A stretch of 51,797 nt of DNA from an uncultured Gammaproteobacteria bacterium. Its GTDB lineage: Bacteria; Pseudomonadota; Gammaproteobacteria; Rariloculales; Rariloculaceae. Below the pieces are notes generated by a model, which did no database searches, was not told where the DNA came from, and saw nothing but the letters and a program-made list of their open reading frames with translations. This document shows positions 34,478 through 43,092 of this stretch, in pieces. The stretch covers positions 1 through 51,797 of the forward strand of contig CAMPKU010000004.1 in the NCBI GenBank assembly GCA_946887385.1. Direction: 5' to 3'. The first letter of the stretch is position 1. The number at the start of each line of letters is the position of its first letter. Both the position numbers and the translations under genes were made by a program.

Positions 34478-36679
34478 TTAGACCTCGATCGGATCGACGT
34501 CGATGCTCCAGCGTGTGCGGCGCGCCGCTGCCGAGCCGCGCACGGCGAGCAGCACGCGCTCCACGAGCCGGTGGAGCGGTGCCCGCTCCGCGCTGCGAAA
34601 CAGCAGTTGCGCGCGGTACCGGCCGTCCTTGCGCTCCATCGCTAACGGCGCGGGCCCCAAGACGGCGACCGGCGTGGATTGCCGGGCCGCGGCGGCGCGC
34701 ACCTCGCTCAAGAACGTGAACGCGTCGGCGCGGCGTGTGGCTTCGGCCTGCCACACCGCGAGATGAGCAAAGGGCGGCCACTGCGCGTCGCGCCGTTCGG
34801 CGAGCGTGAGCGCCGCGAACGCTGCGTAGTCGCCGTCGAGCAAGCATTTCAGCAGCGGATGATCGGGATAGTGAGTCTGAATCACGACTTCACCCGGCCG
34901 GTCGGCGCGCCCGGCGCGGCCGGCCACCTGAAGCATGGTCTGCGCAAGGCGCTCGTGGCTGCGCGGATCGGTGCCGAACAGTCCTTGGTCGGCGTTTAGC
35001 ACCCCGACGAGCGTGACGCGCGGGAAGTCGTGACCCTTCGTGAGCATTTGCGTGCCGATCAGGATCTCGACGTTGCCGGCTTCGACGTCGCCGAGCACGG
35101 CCGCGAGCGCGCCCTTGCGGCTCGTGCTGTCGCGGTCGAGCCGCGCGATGCGCGCGGCCGGGAACAGCGCTGCGAGCTCGTCGGCTACGCGCTGCGTGCC
35201 GGCACCTACGGCGATGCGCTGGATCTTGCAGGTTCGGCACGCCCAGTCGAGCGCGCGCGTGGCACCGCAGTGATGGCAGCGAACGGTGTCGGATTTCATG
35301 TGGACGGTCATGCGTGCGTCGCAGCGGCGGCACTGCTCGGTTTGCCGGCATTGCGGGCAAAACAACGCCGGAGCGAAGCCGCGGCGGTTCAAGAACAACA
35401 GGGTTTGATTGCCCGCTTTCAAGTGCTGGTCGATCGCAGCGATGAGCGGCGTGGACAAGGCCTGGCGGCTCGCATGGCGGTTCAAATCGACGATGCGCAC
35501 GCGCGGCACACCGGCGCTGCCGATGCGCCGCGGCAGCGTCACGAGATCGTAACGGCCGGTGAGCGCGTTGTTGAACGTCTCGAGCGACGGCGTCGCCGAG
35601 CCGAGCAGGATGGGTACGCCGAGACGCTGCGCGCGCACGACGGCGAGATCGCGCGCGGAGTAGCGAAAGCCGCGCTGCTGCTTGTACGACGCGTCGTGCT
35701 CCTCGTCGACGATGATGAGCCCCGGCGACGGCAACGGTGCGAACACGGCAGAACGCGTGCCCACAACGAGTTGCGCCTCGCCGCGGTATGCGCGGCGCCA
35801 GGCGTCGAAGCGCTCGCGCTCGGTCACGGCCGAGTGCAGCACAGCGAGCTCTTCGCCGAAGCGCTGCCGAAGCCGGCGCACGAGCTGCGGCGTCAAGCCG
35901 ATCTCCGGCACCAGCAACAACGTCTGGCGGCCGGCGGCGAGCTCGGCGGCAATGAGCCGCAAATACACCTCGGTCTTGCCGCTGCCCGTGACGCCGTGCA
36001 GCAGGAACGCGCGAAACCCGTCGTGCGCCGCGCGCGCCGCCGCGATCGCGTCGAGCACGCCGCGCTGATCCGGTGTGAGCTCGGGGCCCGGCGCCGTCGT
36101 GGCGCGCGGTGCGCCGGCGCCGTGAGGCTGCGGCGCCGGCGCCGGCGCGATCCAGCCCTTGGCCGCCAGCCGCTCCACCGTGCCGGCGGCAATTTCGAGC
36201 GCCTTGAGCTCGCTCGCCGTGGCCGCGCCGTCTTTGAGGGCCAGGAGCGCCCGCGCTTGGCGCCGCGCCGTGCGCGGCAGCTTCGCCGGATCTTCGGCGC
36301 GGCCGAGCGCCGTGAGTTGCCAGGCGGGCTCGGGCGGCTCGTCGATGGGCCGGCCTTCGCGCAATAACCCCGGCAACGCGTGGCTCAGCACGGCGCCCAC
36401 CGGATGGTGGTAATAGTCGGCAGCCCAGCGCAACGAGCTCAGAAGCTCGTCGCCGAGCGACGGACGCTCGTCGAGCACGCCGCGAATCGACTTCAGCCGC
36501 GCCGGCGCCACGTCGGTCGCGACGGGATGCTCGATGACGAGACCAATGCGCTCGCCGCGCCCGAACGGCACGCGGACGCGGCAGCCGATCGCCGGCAACG
36601 GCATGGGAGCCAGATAATCGAAGGCGTCGGCCAACGGCACCGGCACCGCGATCCTGACCAATTGTGGGCTGCTGTGCAT
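34478..36679 (-). CDS. priA: Primosomal protein N' (replication restart helicase PriA)
   Basis: This is a 733-residue 3'-5' helicase that reloads the replisome at stalled forks. The N-terminal fork-binding domain is followed by Walker A GVTGSGKTEVYL near residue 230, DEEHD as Walker B near 325, and RDLAVVRA. The zinc region carries CPQCRQTEQCRRC, CHHCG and CRTC (about 440-485). Helicase motifs V-VI appear as LIGTQMLTKGHDFPRVTLV and QVAGRAGR. The length matches the family. The start is ATG 36679. It is divergent from the sigma factor operon. Confidence 0.96.
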   Translation of the reverse strand: MHSSPQLVRIAVPVPLADAFDYLAPMPLPAIGCRVRVPFGRGERIGLVIEHPVATDVAPARLKSIRGVLDERPSLGDELLSSLRWAADYYHHPVGAVLSHALPGLLREGRPIDEPPEPAWQLTALGRAEDPAKLPRTARRQARALLALKDGAATASELKALEIAAGTVERLAAKGWIAPAPAPQPHGAGAPRATTAPGPELTPDQRGVLDAIAAARAAHDGFRAFLLHGVTGSGKTEVYLRLIAAELAAGRQTLLLVPEIGLTPQLVRRLRQRFGEELAVLHSAVTERERFDAWRRAYRGEAQLVVGTRSAVFAPLPSPGLIIVDEEHDASYKQQRGFRYSARDLAVVRAQRLGVPILLGSATPSLETFNNALTGRYDLVTLPRRIGSAGVPRVRIVDLNRHASRQALSTPLIAAIDQHLKAGNQTLLFLNRRGFAPALFCPQCRQTEQCRRCDARMTVHMKSDTVRCHHCGATRALDWACRTCKIQRIAVGAGTQRVADELAALFPAARIARLDRDSTSRKGALAAVLGDVEAGNVEILIGTQMLTKGHDFPRVTLVGVLNADQGLFGTDPRSHERLAQTMLQVAGRAGRADRPGEVVIQTHYPDHPLLKCLLDGDYAAFAALTLAERRDAQWPPFAHLAVWQAEATRRADAFTFLSEVRAAAARQSTPVAVLGPAPLAMERKDGRYRAQLLFRSAERAPLHRLVERVLLAVRGSAAARRTRWSIDVDPIEV

Positions 36680-36836
36680 TGGGGGGCGCGATTATGTGAA
36701 CGGACGCCTTTCCGGGGTCAACGGCTCAAAGGCCGGTATTTCGCTGTCAACCGCGGCGCGGGCCCGGCCGTTAGGGCCACCATCGCGCGGCCGATTGCAT
36801 GCGGACTTCGCGCACGGCCACGGAGTGGCGCATTCG

Positions 36837-37436
36837 ATGGGGTTAGCATTGAGCATCGCGCAGCGGGAAGCGGGCCTCGGCGGGGAGGGGGCTCTGGATT
36901 CGGGAGCTCTAATCGAGGCCTTCTTGCGCGAGGTTCAAGCGCGAGCGTACCGCATTGCGCTCGTCAGCATTCGCGATCGCGGCGAAGCGCTCGACATCGT
37001 GCAGGATGCGATGATTCGGCTCGTGCGCCGCTATGCGGACCGGCCCAGTGCGGAATGGCCGCCGTTGTTCTACCGGATCCTGCAAAACCGGATCCGCGAC
37101 GTGCAGCGGCGCCGCACCGTGCGCACGCGGGTGCTCAGCTTCTTCGGCGGCACGGCATCGGACGAGGAGCACGACCCGCTCGCCGAAGCGCCGGCGCCGC
37201 GAGGCGACGGCCCGCTCGAGCAGGCCACGGCCGACGACGCGATGCAGGCGCTCGACAAGGCGCTTGCGGCGCTGCCGGCGCGGCAGCGAGAGGCGTTCTC
37301 GCTGCGCAACTTCGAAGGGCTCGACGTGGCGCAGACGGCCGTCGCCATGGGCTGCACGGAAGGCAGCGTGAAGACACACTATTCGCGGGCCGTTCACCGG
37401 CTGCGCGAGGTGCTCGCAGATCACGGGGAGTTTTGA
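36837..37436 (+). CDS. Sigma-70 family (ECF-like) RNA polymerase sigma factor
   Basis: This 199-residue protein has sigma region 2 (about 26-93, AYRIALVSIRDRGEALDIVQDAMIRL) and region 4 (about 138-192, LPARQREAFSLRNFEGLDVAQTA), separated by an acidic linker. The start at 36837 is a judgement: GGAG lies 12 bases upstream. The frame is open further back to 36696, but that stretch looks like spacer. Two bases separate its stop from the next ATG. The gene order (sigma factor, DUF3619-like membrane protein, small exported protein, DUF3106-like protein) is one I associate with proteobacterial envelope-stress loci. Confidence 0.85.
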   Translation: MGLALSIAQREAGLGGEGALDSGALIEAFLREVQARAYRIALVSIRDRGEALDIVQDAMIRLVRRYADRPSAEWPPLFYRILQNRIRDVQRRRTVRTRVLSFFGGTASDEEHDPLAEAPAPRGDGPLEQATADDAMQALDKALAALPARQREAFSLRNFEGLDVAQTAVAMGCTEGSVKTHYSRAVHRLREVLADHGEF

Positions 37437-37437
37437 C

Positions 37438-37818
37438 ATGAGTAACGACAACGATACGACGCAGTTCGAGCGCCGCACGAAGCAGCTGTTCGACGACAGC
37501 GTGGCCGCGCTCGACGCGGCGACGCACTCTCGGCTCACGCAGGCGCGCTATCGCGCGCTCGAGCAGCGCACGCCGGCGCGCGGCGGCTGGCGCTGGTCGC
37601 TGGTTCCGGCCGGAACGCTGGCCGCGACGGCGCTCGTCGCGTGGCTCACGGTATGGCAAGCGCCGCCGGCCAGCGAGGCGGTGCAGGCCGCGTCGCTCGG
37701 CGATCTCGAGATTTTGCTCGGCGAGGAGGACCTCGAGATGCTCGACGAGGAGCTCGAGTTCTACGGCTGGCTCGAGGAGCAGCCGGAGCTCGCGACGGCC
37801 GGTGACAGCGTCGGCTGA
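37438..37818 (+). CDS. Single-pass membrane protein, likely anti-sigma partner (DUF3619-like)
   Basis: This 126-residue protein has a cytosolic N-terminal helical part (QFERRTKQLFDDSVAALDAATHSRL in outline), one membrane segment near residues 53-70, and an acidic periplasmic tail rich in Leu and Glu. The topology and its place right after a sigma factor gene fit an anti-sigma factor. No zinc-binding HxxxCxxC motif is present. It overlaps the next gene by one base (TGATG). GGGGAG upstream is a good ribosome site. The family name is from memory of the gene order and is moderately sure. Confidence 0.75.
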   Translation: MSNDNDTTQFERRTKQLFDDSVAALDAATHSRLTQARYRALEQRTPARGGWRWSLVPAGTLAATALVAWLTVWQAPPASEAVQAASLGDLEILLGEEDLEMLDEELEFYGWLEEQPELATAGDSVG

Positions 37819-38069
37819 TGCGCGCGCGTGCAGCGACCGCGGCGCTCGCATTCGCGATTGCGAGCGCGCAAGCGCAGGACGCGCAACGGCAGGAGCCGGA
37901 ACCGGACTTGGATTTTCTGGAGTACCTCGGAGCGTGGGCCGGAGAGGACGACGAATGGCTCGCGATCGAGGAATGGCAGAAGGACAACGGTGCGGAGCCC
38001 GAAGAGGAATCCGAAGAGGATTCCAAACCACCGGAAAGACAGAGAGATGACGACGATGAGAGCGATTAG
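37818..38069 (+). CDS. Small acidic exported protein
   Basis: This 83-residue protein has a short signal peptide (about 1-19, ending AQAQ), then a highly acidic mature part with LDFLEYLGAWAGEDDEW and a terminal run of Asp and Glu. It has no cysteines. It sits inside the sigma factor operon, overlapping the start of the next gene by 23 bases. I do not recognise a family. Its strong negative charge contrasts with the strongly basic protein encoded next, which suggests that the two may bind each other in the periplasm. Confidence 0.7.
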   Translation: MRARAATAALAFAIASAQAQDAQRQEPEPDLDFLEYLGAWAGEDDEWLAIEEWQKDNGAEPEEESEEDSKPPERQRDDDDESD

Positions 38070-38511
38070 CCTCGTTACAGCGTGCATCGCATTGTTCGCG
38101 TTGTCGGCAAGCGCATGGGCGCAGGGTGTGGCTTGGGAGGATCTGAGCGAAGGGCAGCGCCGCCTACTGGCGCGGCACGAGCAACGGTGGGCGGAGCTCG
38201 AGCCGCAGCGTCAGGAGCAGATCGCCCGCGGCGCCGAGCGCTTCCTCGACATGAACCGCCGCGACGTCGCGCAGGCTCGGAATCGGTTCGACATCTGGCG
38301 CGGCATGACCGATGAGCAGCGCGCGGCCGCACGCCAGCGCTATCAGGAATTCCGCCGCCTGCCGCCCGCCGAGCGCGCGCGTCTCCTCGACGTGTATCGC
38401 CGCTACCGCATGCTGCCGCCCGAGCGCCGCATGGAGCTGCGCCAGCGGTTTCGCGACCTCACGCCGGAGCAGCGCCGAACGCTGCGCGAGCGGCGGCCGC
38501 TGCGCCGCTGA
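38047..38511 (+). CDS. DUF3106-like basic exported protein
   Basis: This 154-residue protein has a signal peptide (about 1-25, ending SAWAQ), followed by an Arg- and Glu-rich helical region with repeated units of the type LSEGQRRLL, LEPQRQEQI, LPPAERARLL, LPPERRMELRQR and LTPEQRRTLRE. Such PEQR-like repeats are typical of DUF3106 proteins and recall the LTxxQ motif of CpxP/Spy chaperones. It is strongly basic overall. The start could be ATG 38047 or 38056. It closes the sigma factor operon and may be a periplasmic sensor or chaperone for it. Confidence 0.78.
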   Translation: MTTMRAISLVTACIALFALSASAWAQGVAWEDLSEGQRRLLARHEQRWAELEPQRQEQIARGAERFLDMNRRDVAQARNRFDIWRGMTDEQRAAARQRYQEFRRLPPAERARLLDVYRRYRMLPPERRMELRQRFRDLTPEQRRTLRERRPLRR

Positions 38512-38523
38512 CTCAAGGCCGCG

Positions 38524-38544
38524 CGGCTCACGGCTCACGGCTCC
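38524..38544. repeat. Three tandem heptamers
   Basis: CGGCTCA, CGGCTCA and CGGCTCC follow each other without a gap just after the DUF3106-like gene. The block lies in the 190-base spacer (38512-38701) before the glycan cluster. I see no clear hairpin with a T-run there. The function is unknown. Confidence 0.6.
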
Positions 38545-38650
38545 ACGGCGGAGCGTCATCGCCGTTCCAAGCGCTCAAAAAACCGGCTCCTTGATTCCAA
38601 ACTTTGCGGTTCGGGGTGCGGCGTGCGGCCGCCGTCGAGGAGGTTTGTAA

Positions 38651-38666
38651 AGGCATAAAAATTGCA
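38651..38666 (+). promoter_or_regulatory. Sigma-54 (-24/-12) promoter of the glycan cluster
   Basis: AGGCATA (38651-38657), four bases, then TTGCA (38662-38666) fits the -24/-12 consensus TGGCACG-N4-TTGCW with exact spacing. Both the GG and GC dinucleotides are in place. The mismatches are the first T, plus the common C-to-T and G-to-A changes. The expected transcription start is about 38678, some 25 bases before the ATG at 38702, with a G-rich ribosome site between. It lies in a true intergenic spacer, which strengthens the call. Confidence 0.65.
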
Positions 38667-38701
38667 CCGTCCACGCGTTAGGGGTCAGGGGGGACTGGCT
38701 C

Positions 38702-40234
38702 ATGCGCGTGCAGCCCGCACTTCAATTGCGCTCCTTCGCAACAATCGGCGCCCTTGCGGTTGCCGCCGCCATCGCACTCTTGCTGTCCACCCGATTAGGC
38801 ATAGGCGTTACGCCGGACTCGACGGCGTATCTCGGCTTTCGACCGCACGACGTCGGTCACGCGCCGTTGTACAGCTGGCTCATGCGGCTCGGCGCGCTGA
38901 TCGTTCCCGACGTCACGTTGCTCGCACGCCTCTATCATGCGGCCCTCTATGCGGGCACGGCTGCGCTGACGTGGCACCTGCTCCGCAATGCCACGGGCCG
39001 CGACTCGGCAGCGTGGGCCGGTGCACTGCTGGTCGCGTTTACCGGTCCCGTGTTGCCTCTGTACTCGAAGGCGCTGTCGGAGCCGACGTTTGTGCTGCTC
39101 TGCGTGCTCGCATTCGGCTGGTTATCGTCGTGGGCCGATACGCGCGCGCCACGCTATTTCGCCGCCGCGGCGCTCGCCGCTGCACTCGCAACATTGGCGC
39201 GCTATCCGGGAGCCGCACTCGTCGCAACCGGCGCGCTGATCGTTTTCGTGGGCGGCGGCGGCCGGCTGCTGCACAGACTCGTGCGCGGTGCGCTGTTCGG
39301 CGCAATCGGATTGCTGCCCGCGGTCGTCTGGATGGCGTACGTGGCGCGGTCGAGCGGCACGGCCGGTGGGCGCAACATGGGTTTCGCCGGCACGGCCGAT
39401 GCCGACACCTTCTATCAGGGCCTACTCGCAGCGGCGCGTTACGTGTTGCCGACGGAGTTCCCTGTCCCGCTGCGCCTCGCTGCGCTCGCAGCGGCGTTGC
39501 TGCTTGTCGCAGCGGCCACGACGGCGTTCTATCGTCGTTCACGCGACGCGGAGCGAGGTGCCGCCGCTGCAACGCCTCATGTGCCGCGGCATCGATTCCT
39601 ACCGTTGATCTTGCTGGTCTTCGTCGCGGCGTATTTCGGCGTTTTGGTGCTCGGTGTGCTCGTCGAGCCGTTTTTGCCGATCTCCGATCGCTATCTGTAT
39701 CCGGCGTACGTGGGCCTCGTGCTACTCGGTGCCACGACGGTGCCTGCGTTTGCACGAAAGGTCGCTACGCGGCGGGTGTTGGCCTTCGGAGTTGGCGCGT
39801 TCATCGCGCTCGGGCTCGTGCGTACCGGGAAGGCGGTCACCGACGGCTATCAGGAGGGATGGGGTTACGCGGCCCTGTCGTGGCGCTCGTCGCCCGCGGT
39901 GGCCTACGTCAAGTCGCTGCCGCCCGAGACCGCCGTCTACACCGACGATCCGTATGCGCTGCTGTATCTCACCGAGCACGAAGTGCGCGCCTTGCCGCAA
40001 AAGGTCCGCCGCCGGCTCGGCAGCAGCAATCCGCTGTTCAAGCGCGACCTCGATGCGATGGAGCAGCGACTGCGCTCCACGGACGGCGTGGTTGTGTTCT
40101 TCGGGCGCGACCGCGGTGAGTTCGTCTCGCCCGTGTTGCCCGATCTCGAGCGCGCCATGCCGCTCTACGAGACGCAGCGCTTCGACGACGCCATCGTCTA
40201 CGCCCTTAACCGTAGGGAAGACAAATTTCGTTAG
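38702..40234 (+). CDS. Polytopic membrane protein, GT-C glycosyltransferase-like
   Basis: This 510-residue protein has about ten membrane helices and a soluble C-terminal part of roughly 130 residues. After the first helix comes a loop with TPDSTAYLGF and HAPLYSWLMRLGAL, the kind of acidic loop plus aromatic start seen in GT39/ArnT-like transferases that use polyprenol-phosphate sugars. I see no firm family signature, so the glycosyltransferase call rests on topology, this loop and neighbours. An AGGAGG site at its 3' end serves the next gene, so the cluster is an operon. Confidence 0.75.
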   Translation: MRVQPALQLRSFATIGALAVAAAIALLLSTRLGIGVTPDSTAYLGFRPHDVGHAPLYSWLMRLGALIVPDVTLLARLYHAALYAGTAALTWHLLRNATGRDSAAWAGALLVAFTGPVLPLYSKALSEPTFVLLCVLAFGWLSSWADTRAPRYFAAAALAAALATLARYPGAALVATGALIVFVGGGGRLLHRLVRGALFGAIGLLPAVVWMAYVARSSGTAGGRNMGFAGTADADTFYQGLLAAARYVLPTEFPVPLRLAALAAALLLVAAATTAFYRRSRDAERGAAAATPHVPRHRFLPLILLVFVAAYFGVLVLGVLVEPFLPISDRYLYPAYVGLVLLGATTVPAFARKVATRRVLAFGVGAFIALGLVRTGKAVTDGYQEGWGYAALSWRSSPAVAYVKSLPPETAVYTDDPYALLYLTEHEVRALPQKVRRRLGSSNPLFKRDLDAMEQRLRSTDGVVVFFGRDRGEFVSPVLPDLERAMPLYETQRFDDAIVYALNRREDKFR

Positions 40235-40246
40235 GAGGACACCGAC

Positions 40247-41446
40247 GTGCTGGCCACTCATCAATCCAGTGCCGACGACCTTGAGCTCACGATCCTCATG
40301 CCGTGCCTCAACGAGGCGGAGACGCTCGCAACTTGCATCGACAAGGCGCGGCGCTATCTCGACACCAGCGGCATCCGCGGCGAGATTCTCGTGGCCGACA
40401 ACGGCAGCACCGATGGCTCGCGCGAGATTGCGGCCGAGCACGGCGCGCGCGTCGTCGCGGTCGCGGAGCGCGGCTATGGCGCCGCGCTGAAGGCCGGAAT
40501 CAAGGCGGCGGCGGGCCGCTATGTGATCATGGGAGACGCCGACGACAGCTACGACTTCTCGAATCTGCATCCGTTCGTGGCGAAGCTGCGCGAGGGCGCC
40601 GAGCTCGTGATGGGCAACCGCTTCAAGGGCGGCATCGCGCCCGGCGCGATGCCCGGCCTGCACAAGTACCTCGGCAATCCGGTGTTGAGCGGCATCGGGC
40701 GTTTGTTTTTCAAGAGTCCAATCGGCGACTTTCACTGCGGTTTGCGAGGCTTTCATCGCAACGCCATCGCGGCTTTGGGTCTCGAGTCGCCGGGCATGGA
40801 ATTCGCCAGCGAAATGGTCGTGAAAGCGACGCTGCGTCACAAGGCGATCGCCGAGGTGCCGACGACGCTGTCGCCCGACGGTCGGTCGCGGCCGCCGCAT
40901 TTGCGCAGCTGGCGCGACGGTTGGCGGCACTTGCGCTTCCTGATGCTGTTCTGCCCGAAGTGGCTGTTCTTTTATCCGGGGCTCGTGCTGCTTGCGGCCG
41001 GTTTGGCGTCGATGGTTTGGCTCGTGCCGCAGCCGCGCACCCTGTTCGGCGTCGAGCTCGACGTCAATACACTCGCGTTTAGCGTCGCTGCCGTCGTGTG
41101 CGGTTTCGAATCGATCTTTTTCTCGGTGTTCGCGCGTGCCGTGGCGTCGGATCTGCGGCTGTTGCCGCGCGATCCGTCGATCGAATGGCTGCGACGCTTC
41201 TGGACTCTGGAGCGCGGCCTGCTCTTGGGCTGCGCCGTGTTTCTCATCGGCCTGTTGGCCGCGCTGGCGGCTGTCGGCCAATGGGGTAGCCGCTCGTTCG
41301 GCGCCCTCGATCCGGCCGTGACGCTGCGTACGGTGCTGCCCGCTGCGGCGGCGCTCATCGTTGGCCTGCAGCTCATGTTCGGCAGCTGCCTGATCAGTGT
41401 TTTGAACTTGAGACGCCGGCGCGACGATTGGCAGGAGAATTCCTGA
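40247..41446 (+). CDS. Glycosyltransferase family 2, polyprenol-phosphate-sugar synthase-like
   Basis: This 399-residue enzyme starts at GTG 40247 behind a strong AGGAGG. The GT-A domain shows LTILMPCLNEAETL, VADNGSTDGS (D51) and the metal-binding GDADDSYD (96-103), then MGNRFKGGI. This pattern is that of dolichol-phosphate mannose synthase relatives. Four membrane helices follow residue 240, an anchored form as in DPMS proteins that also help move the product. It would charge a lipid carrier with a sugar at the inner face of the membrane. It overlaps the methyltransferase gene by one base (TGATG). Confidence 0.88.
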   Translation: MLATHQSSADDLELTILMPCLNEAETLATCIDKARRYLDTSGIRGEILVADNGSTDGSREIAAEHGARVVAVAERGYGAALKAGIKAAAGRYVIMGDADDSYDFSNLHPFVAKLREGAELVMGNRFKGGIAPGAMPGLHKYLGNPVLSGIGRLFFKSPIGDFHCGLRGFHRNAIAALGLESPGMEFASEMVVKATLRHKAIAEVPTTLSPDGRSRPPHLRSWRDGWRHLRFLMLFCPKWLFFYPGLVLLAAGLASMVWLVPQPRTLFGVELDVNTLAFSVAAVVCGFESIFFSVFARAVASDLRLLPRDPSIEWLRRFWTLERGLLLGCAVFLIGLLAALAAVGQWGSRSFGALDPAVTLRTVLPAAAALIVGLQLMFGSCLISVLNLRRRRDDWQENS

Positions 41447-42126
41447 TGAGCTCGCCGATCGCCCTCGCACGCAAGGCCGCGCCGAAGAAGGCGCTCGTGA
41501 ACCTGCACCGGACGCTGTCGCACGGTCATCGCGTCCATGTGCTCGCGCAGCGCATCGCGATGCACATCGAGCGTCTAATCCCGCAAGGGCCCGTGCGCTG
41601 CCTCGACGTGGGCTGCGGCGACATGACGATCGCCGAGCAAGTCCACGCGTGCGCTCGGCGCACCGATTGGCGGTGCATCGACGTGCACGGTTTACCCGAG
41701 CACCTCCGCACCGATCCGCGCTGGAGCAAATACAGGCGCTTCGACGGCCGGACGATTCCGTACGGTGACGATGAGTTCGACGTGGCGATGCTATGCGACG
41801 TGCTGCATCATGCACCGCAAGATCAGGCGCGGCTGCTCGCGGAGGCCGGCCGCGTGGCGAACCACGTGCTCGTCAAAGATCACTTCGAGTACGGGCCGTA
41901 CTCGCGCACGATGCTCCGTTTGATGGACTTCGTCGGCAACTGGGGGTATGGCATCAGCGTGCCGGATCGATACTTCACGCGCGAAGGGTTCGCGCGTGTC
42001 GCGGCGGAGCAGGGGCTCGCCGTGACGGCGTTCGACTGCGGCATCGGCTTGTACGATCATCTGCCGGTGGTCCGCGCGCTGCTCAGGCCCGATTGGCAAT
42101 TCATCGCCGTGCTTCGTGGCGGCTGA
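41446..42126 (+). CDS. Class I SAM-dependent methyltransferase
   Basis: This 226-residue soluble protein has the SAM-binding motif I LDVGCGDMT (53-61), an acidic residue at the end of strand 2 (CIDVHG), motif IV-like FDVAMLCDVLHHA, and then a region with aromatic residues that may form the acceptor pocket. The start at 41446 follows AGGAG at good spacing and overlaps the glycosyltransferase stop. An ATG 18 bases earlier is in frame but has no better support. It may methylate a sugar or lipid made by this cluster. The acceptor is not known. Confidence 0.88.
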   Translation: MSSPIALARKAAPKKALVNLHRTLSHGHRVHVLAQRIAMHIERLIPQGPVRCLDVGCGDMTIAEQVHACARRTDWRCIDVHGLPEHLRTDPRWSKYRRFDGRTIPYGDDEFDVAMLCDVLHHAPQDQARLLAEAGRVANHVLVKDHFEYGPYSRTMLRLMDFVGNWGYGISVPDRYFTREGFARVAAEQGLAVTAFDCGIGLYDHLPVVRALLRPDWQFIAVLRGG

Positions 42127-42135
42127 TCCCGCCCG

Positions 42136-43092
42136 ATGCGGCACGCGCTGCTGATCCTAAAGGTCGCCGTTACGCTCGCGCTGCTCGGCGGCGTGCTGGC
42201 GGCCGCCGACCTCAGGGCCCTCGGCCGTCTTCTTGCCGCAGCCGCGCCCGGCTATGTGGCAGCCGCAGTTGCCGTGCTCATCGTGCAGACCGCCGTGCTT
42301 GGCGTGCGCTTCCACCTCATCGTCAAAGCGCTCGGCCGCCCACTCACGCTCCGCTCGGCGATCGAGCTCTCGTTCGTCGGCGTGTTCTTCAACCAAGCGC
42401 TACCGAGTGCCGTGGGCGGCGACGCGGTGCGTGCTTGGCGGTTGCGCGCCGACGGCCGCCCATGGCGCGAAGCTGTCAACGCCGTGCTGCTCGACCGCGG
42501 CAGCGGTGTGCTGGTGCTTGCCGTGCTCGCGGCCGTCGCAGCCAGCGTTGACGGCAGCGGAACGTTTGCGCCGCTGCGTTTGGCGCTCTGGGCCGTCGTG
42601 GCCGCCGGCGCACTAGCGCTTGCGCTGGTCGCCGCCGCGGACCGTTGGCCGCTCGTGCCGGCCGCCGTGCGGCGCAGGGCCGCCGCCAGCGATCTTTCCA
42701 AGGGCGTGCGCACGGTGGTTGCGACGCGCGTTGCGTGGAGCCTGGCCCTTTGGTCGGCCGCGAGCCACTTGCTCGCCGTGTTGGCCGCGTATTGGCTCGC
42801 GGCCGCCGTCGGCATCGAGCCCGACTTCGTCATCTTCGCCACGGCCGCGCTCTGCATGCTGCTCGCGACGATGATTCCCCTCTCGTATGCGGGTTGGGGC
42901 ATCCGGGAAGCGAGCGCTGTATGGCTGCTCACGCGTGCGGGCGTTACCGCCGAAACCGCGCTCGCGATCTCGGTGCTGTTCGGCGCGGCCATTCTCGCGG
43001 CGTCGTTGCCCGGCATCGCGTTCTGGTTCGCGCCGGCCGAGATGCGCCGCGGCGAGTCGCCCCCTGCGGCATCTACGCCGTCGAGGCGCTAA
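42136..43092 (+). CDS. Flippase-like integral membrane protein (LPG synthase TM / UPF0104 family)
   Basis: This 318-residue protein has about eight membrane helices and belongs to the family of the membrane half of lysylphosphatidylglycerol synthase (AglD-like, UPF0104). Signature parts are IELSFVGVFFNQALPSAVGGDAVRAWRL (in outline, residues 75-105), DRGSGVLVL, and IPLSYAGWGIREASAVWLL near 255. Members are placed as lipid-carrier or phospholipid translocators, mostly without biochemical proof. It lies nine bases after the methyltransferase gene and closes the cluster. Confidence 0.87.
   Translation: MRHALLILKVAVTLALLGGVLAAADLRALGRLLAAAAPGYVAAAVAVLIVQTAVLGVRFHLIVKALGRPLTLRSAIELSFVGVFFNQALPSAVGGDAVRAWRLRADGRPWREAVNAVLLDRGSGVLVLAVLAAVAASVDGSGTFAPLRLALWAVVAAGALALALVAAADRWPLVPAAVRRRAAASDLSKGVRTVVATRVAWSLALWSAASHLLAVLAAYWLAAAVGIEPDFVIFATAALCMLLATMIPLSYAGWGIREASAVWLLTRAGVTAETALAISVLFGAAILAASLPGIAFWFAPAEMRRGESPPAASTPSRR

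Noticed and set aside
34478..36679. Search for argS between priA and the SPOR gene
   Set aside because: Only 63 bases separate the two genes, so argS is not here; it is presumably elsewhere in the genome.
36696..36836. N-terminal extension of the sigma factor from ATG 36696
   Set aside because: The 47 extra residues look like translated spacer and lie in the divergent promoter region with priA; region 2 starts after the ATG at 36837.
39722..41815. 697-codon - strand frame across the glycosyltransferase genes
   Set aside because: It is antisense to GT2 and GT-C-like genes with clear motifs; the composition is typical of shadows.
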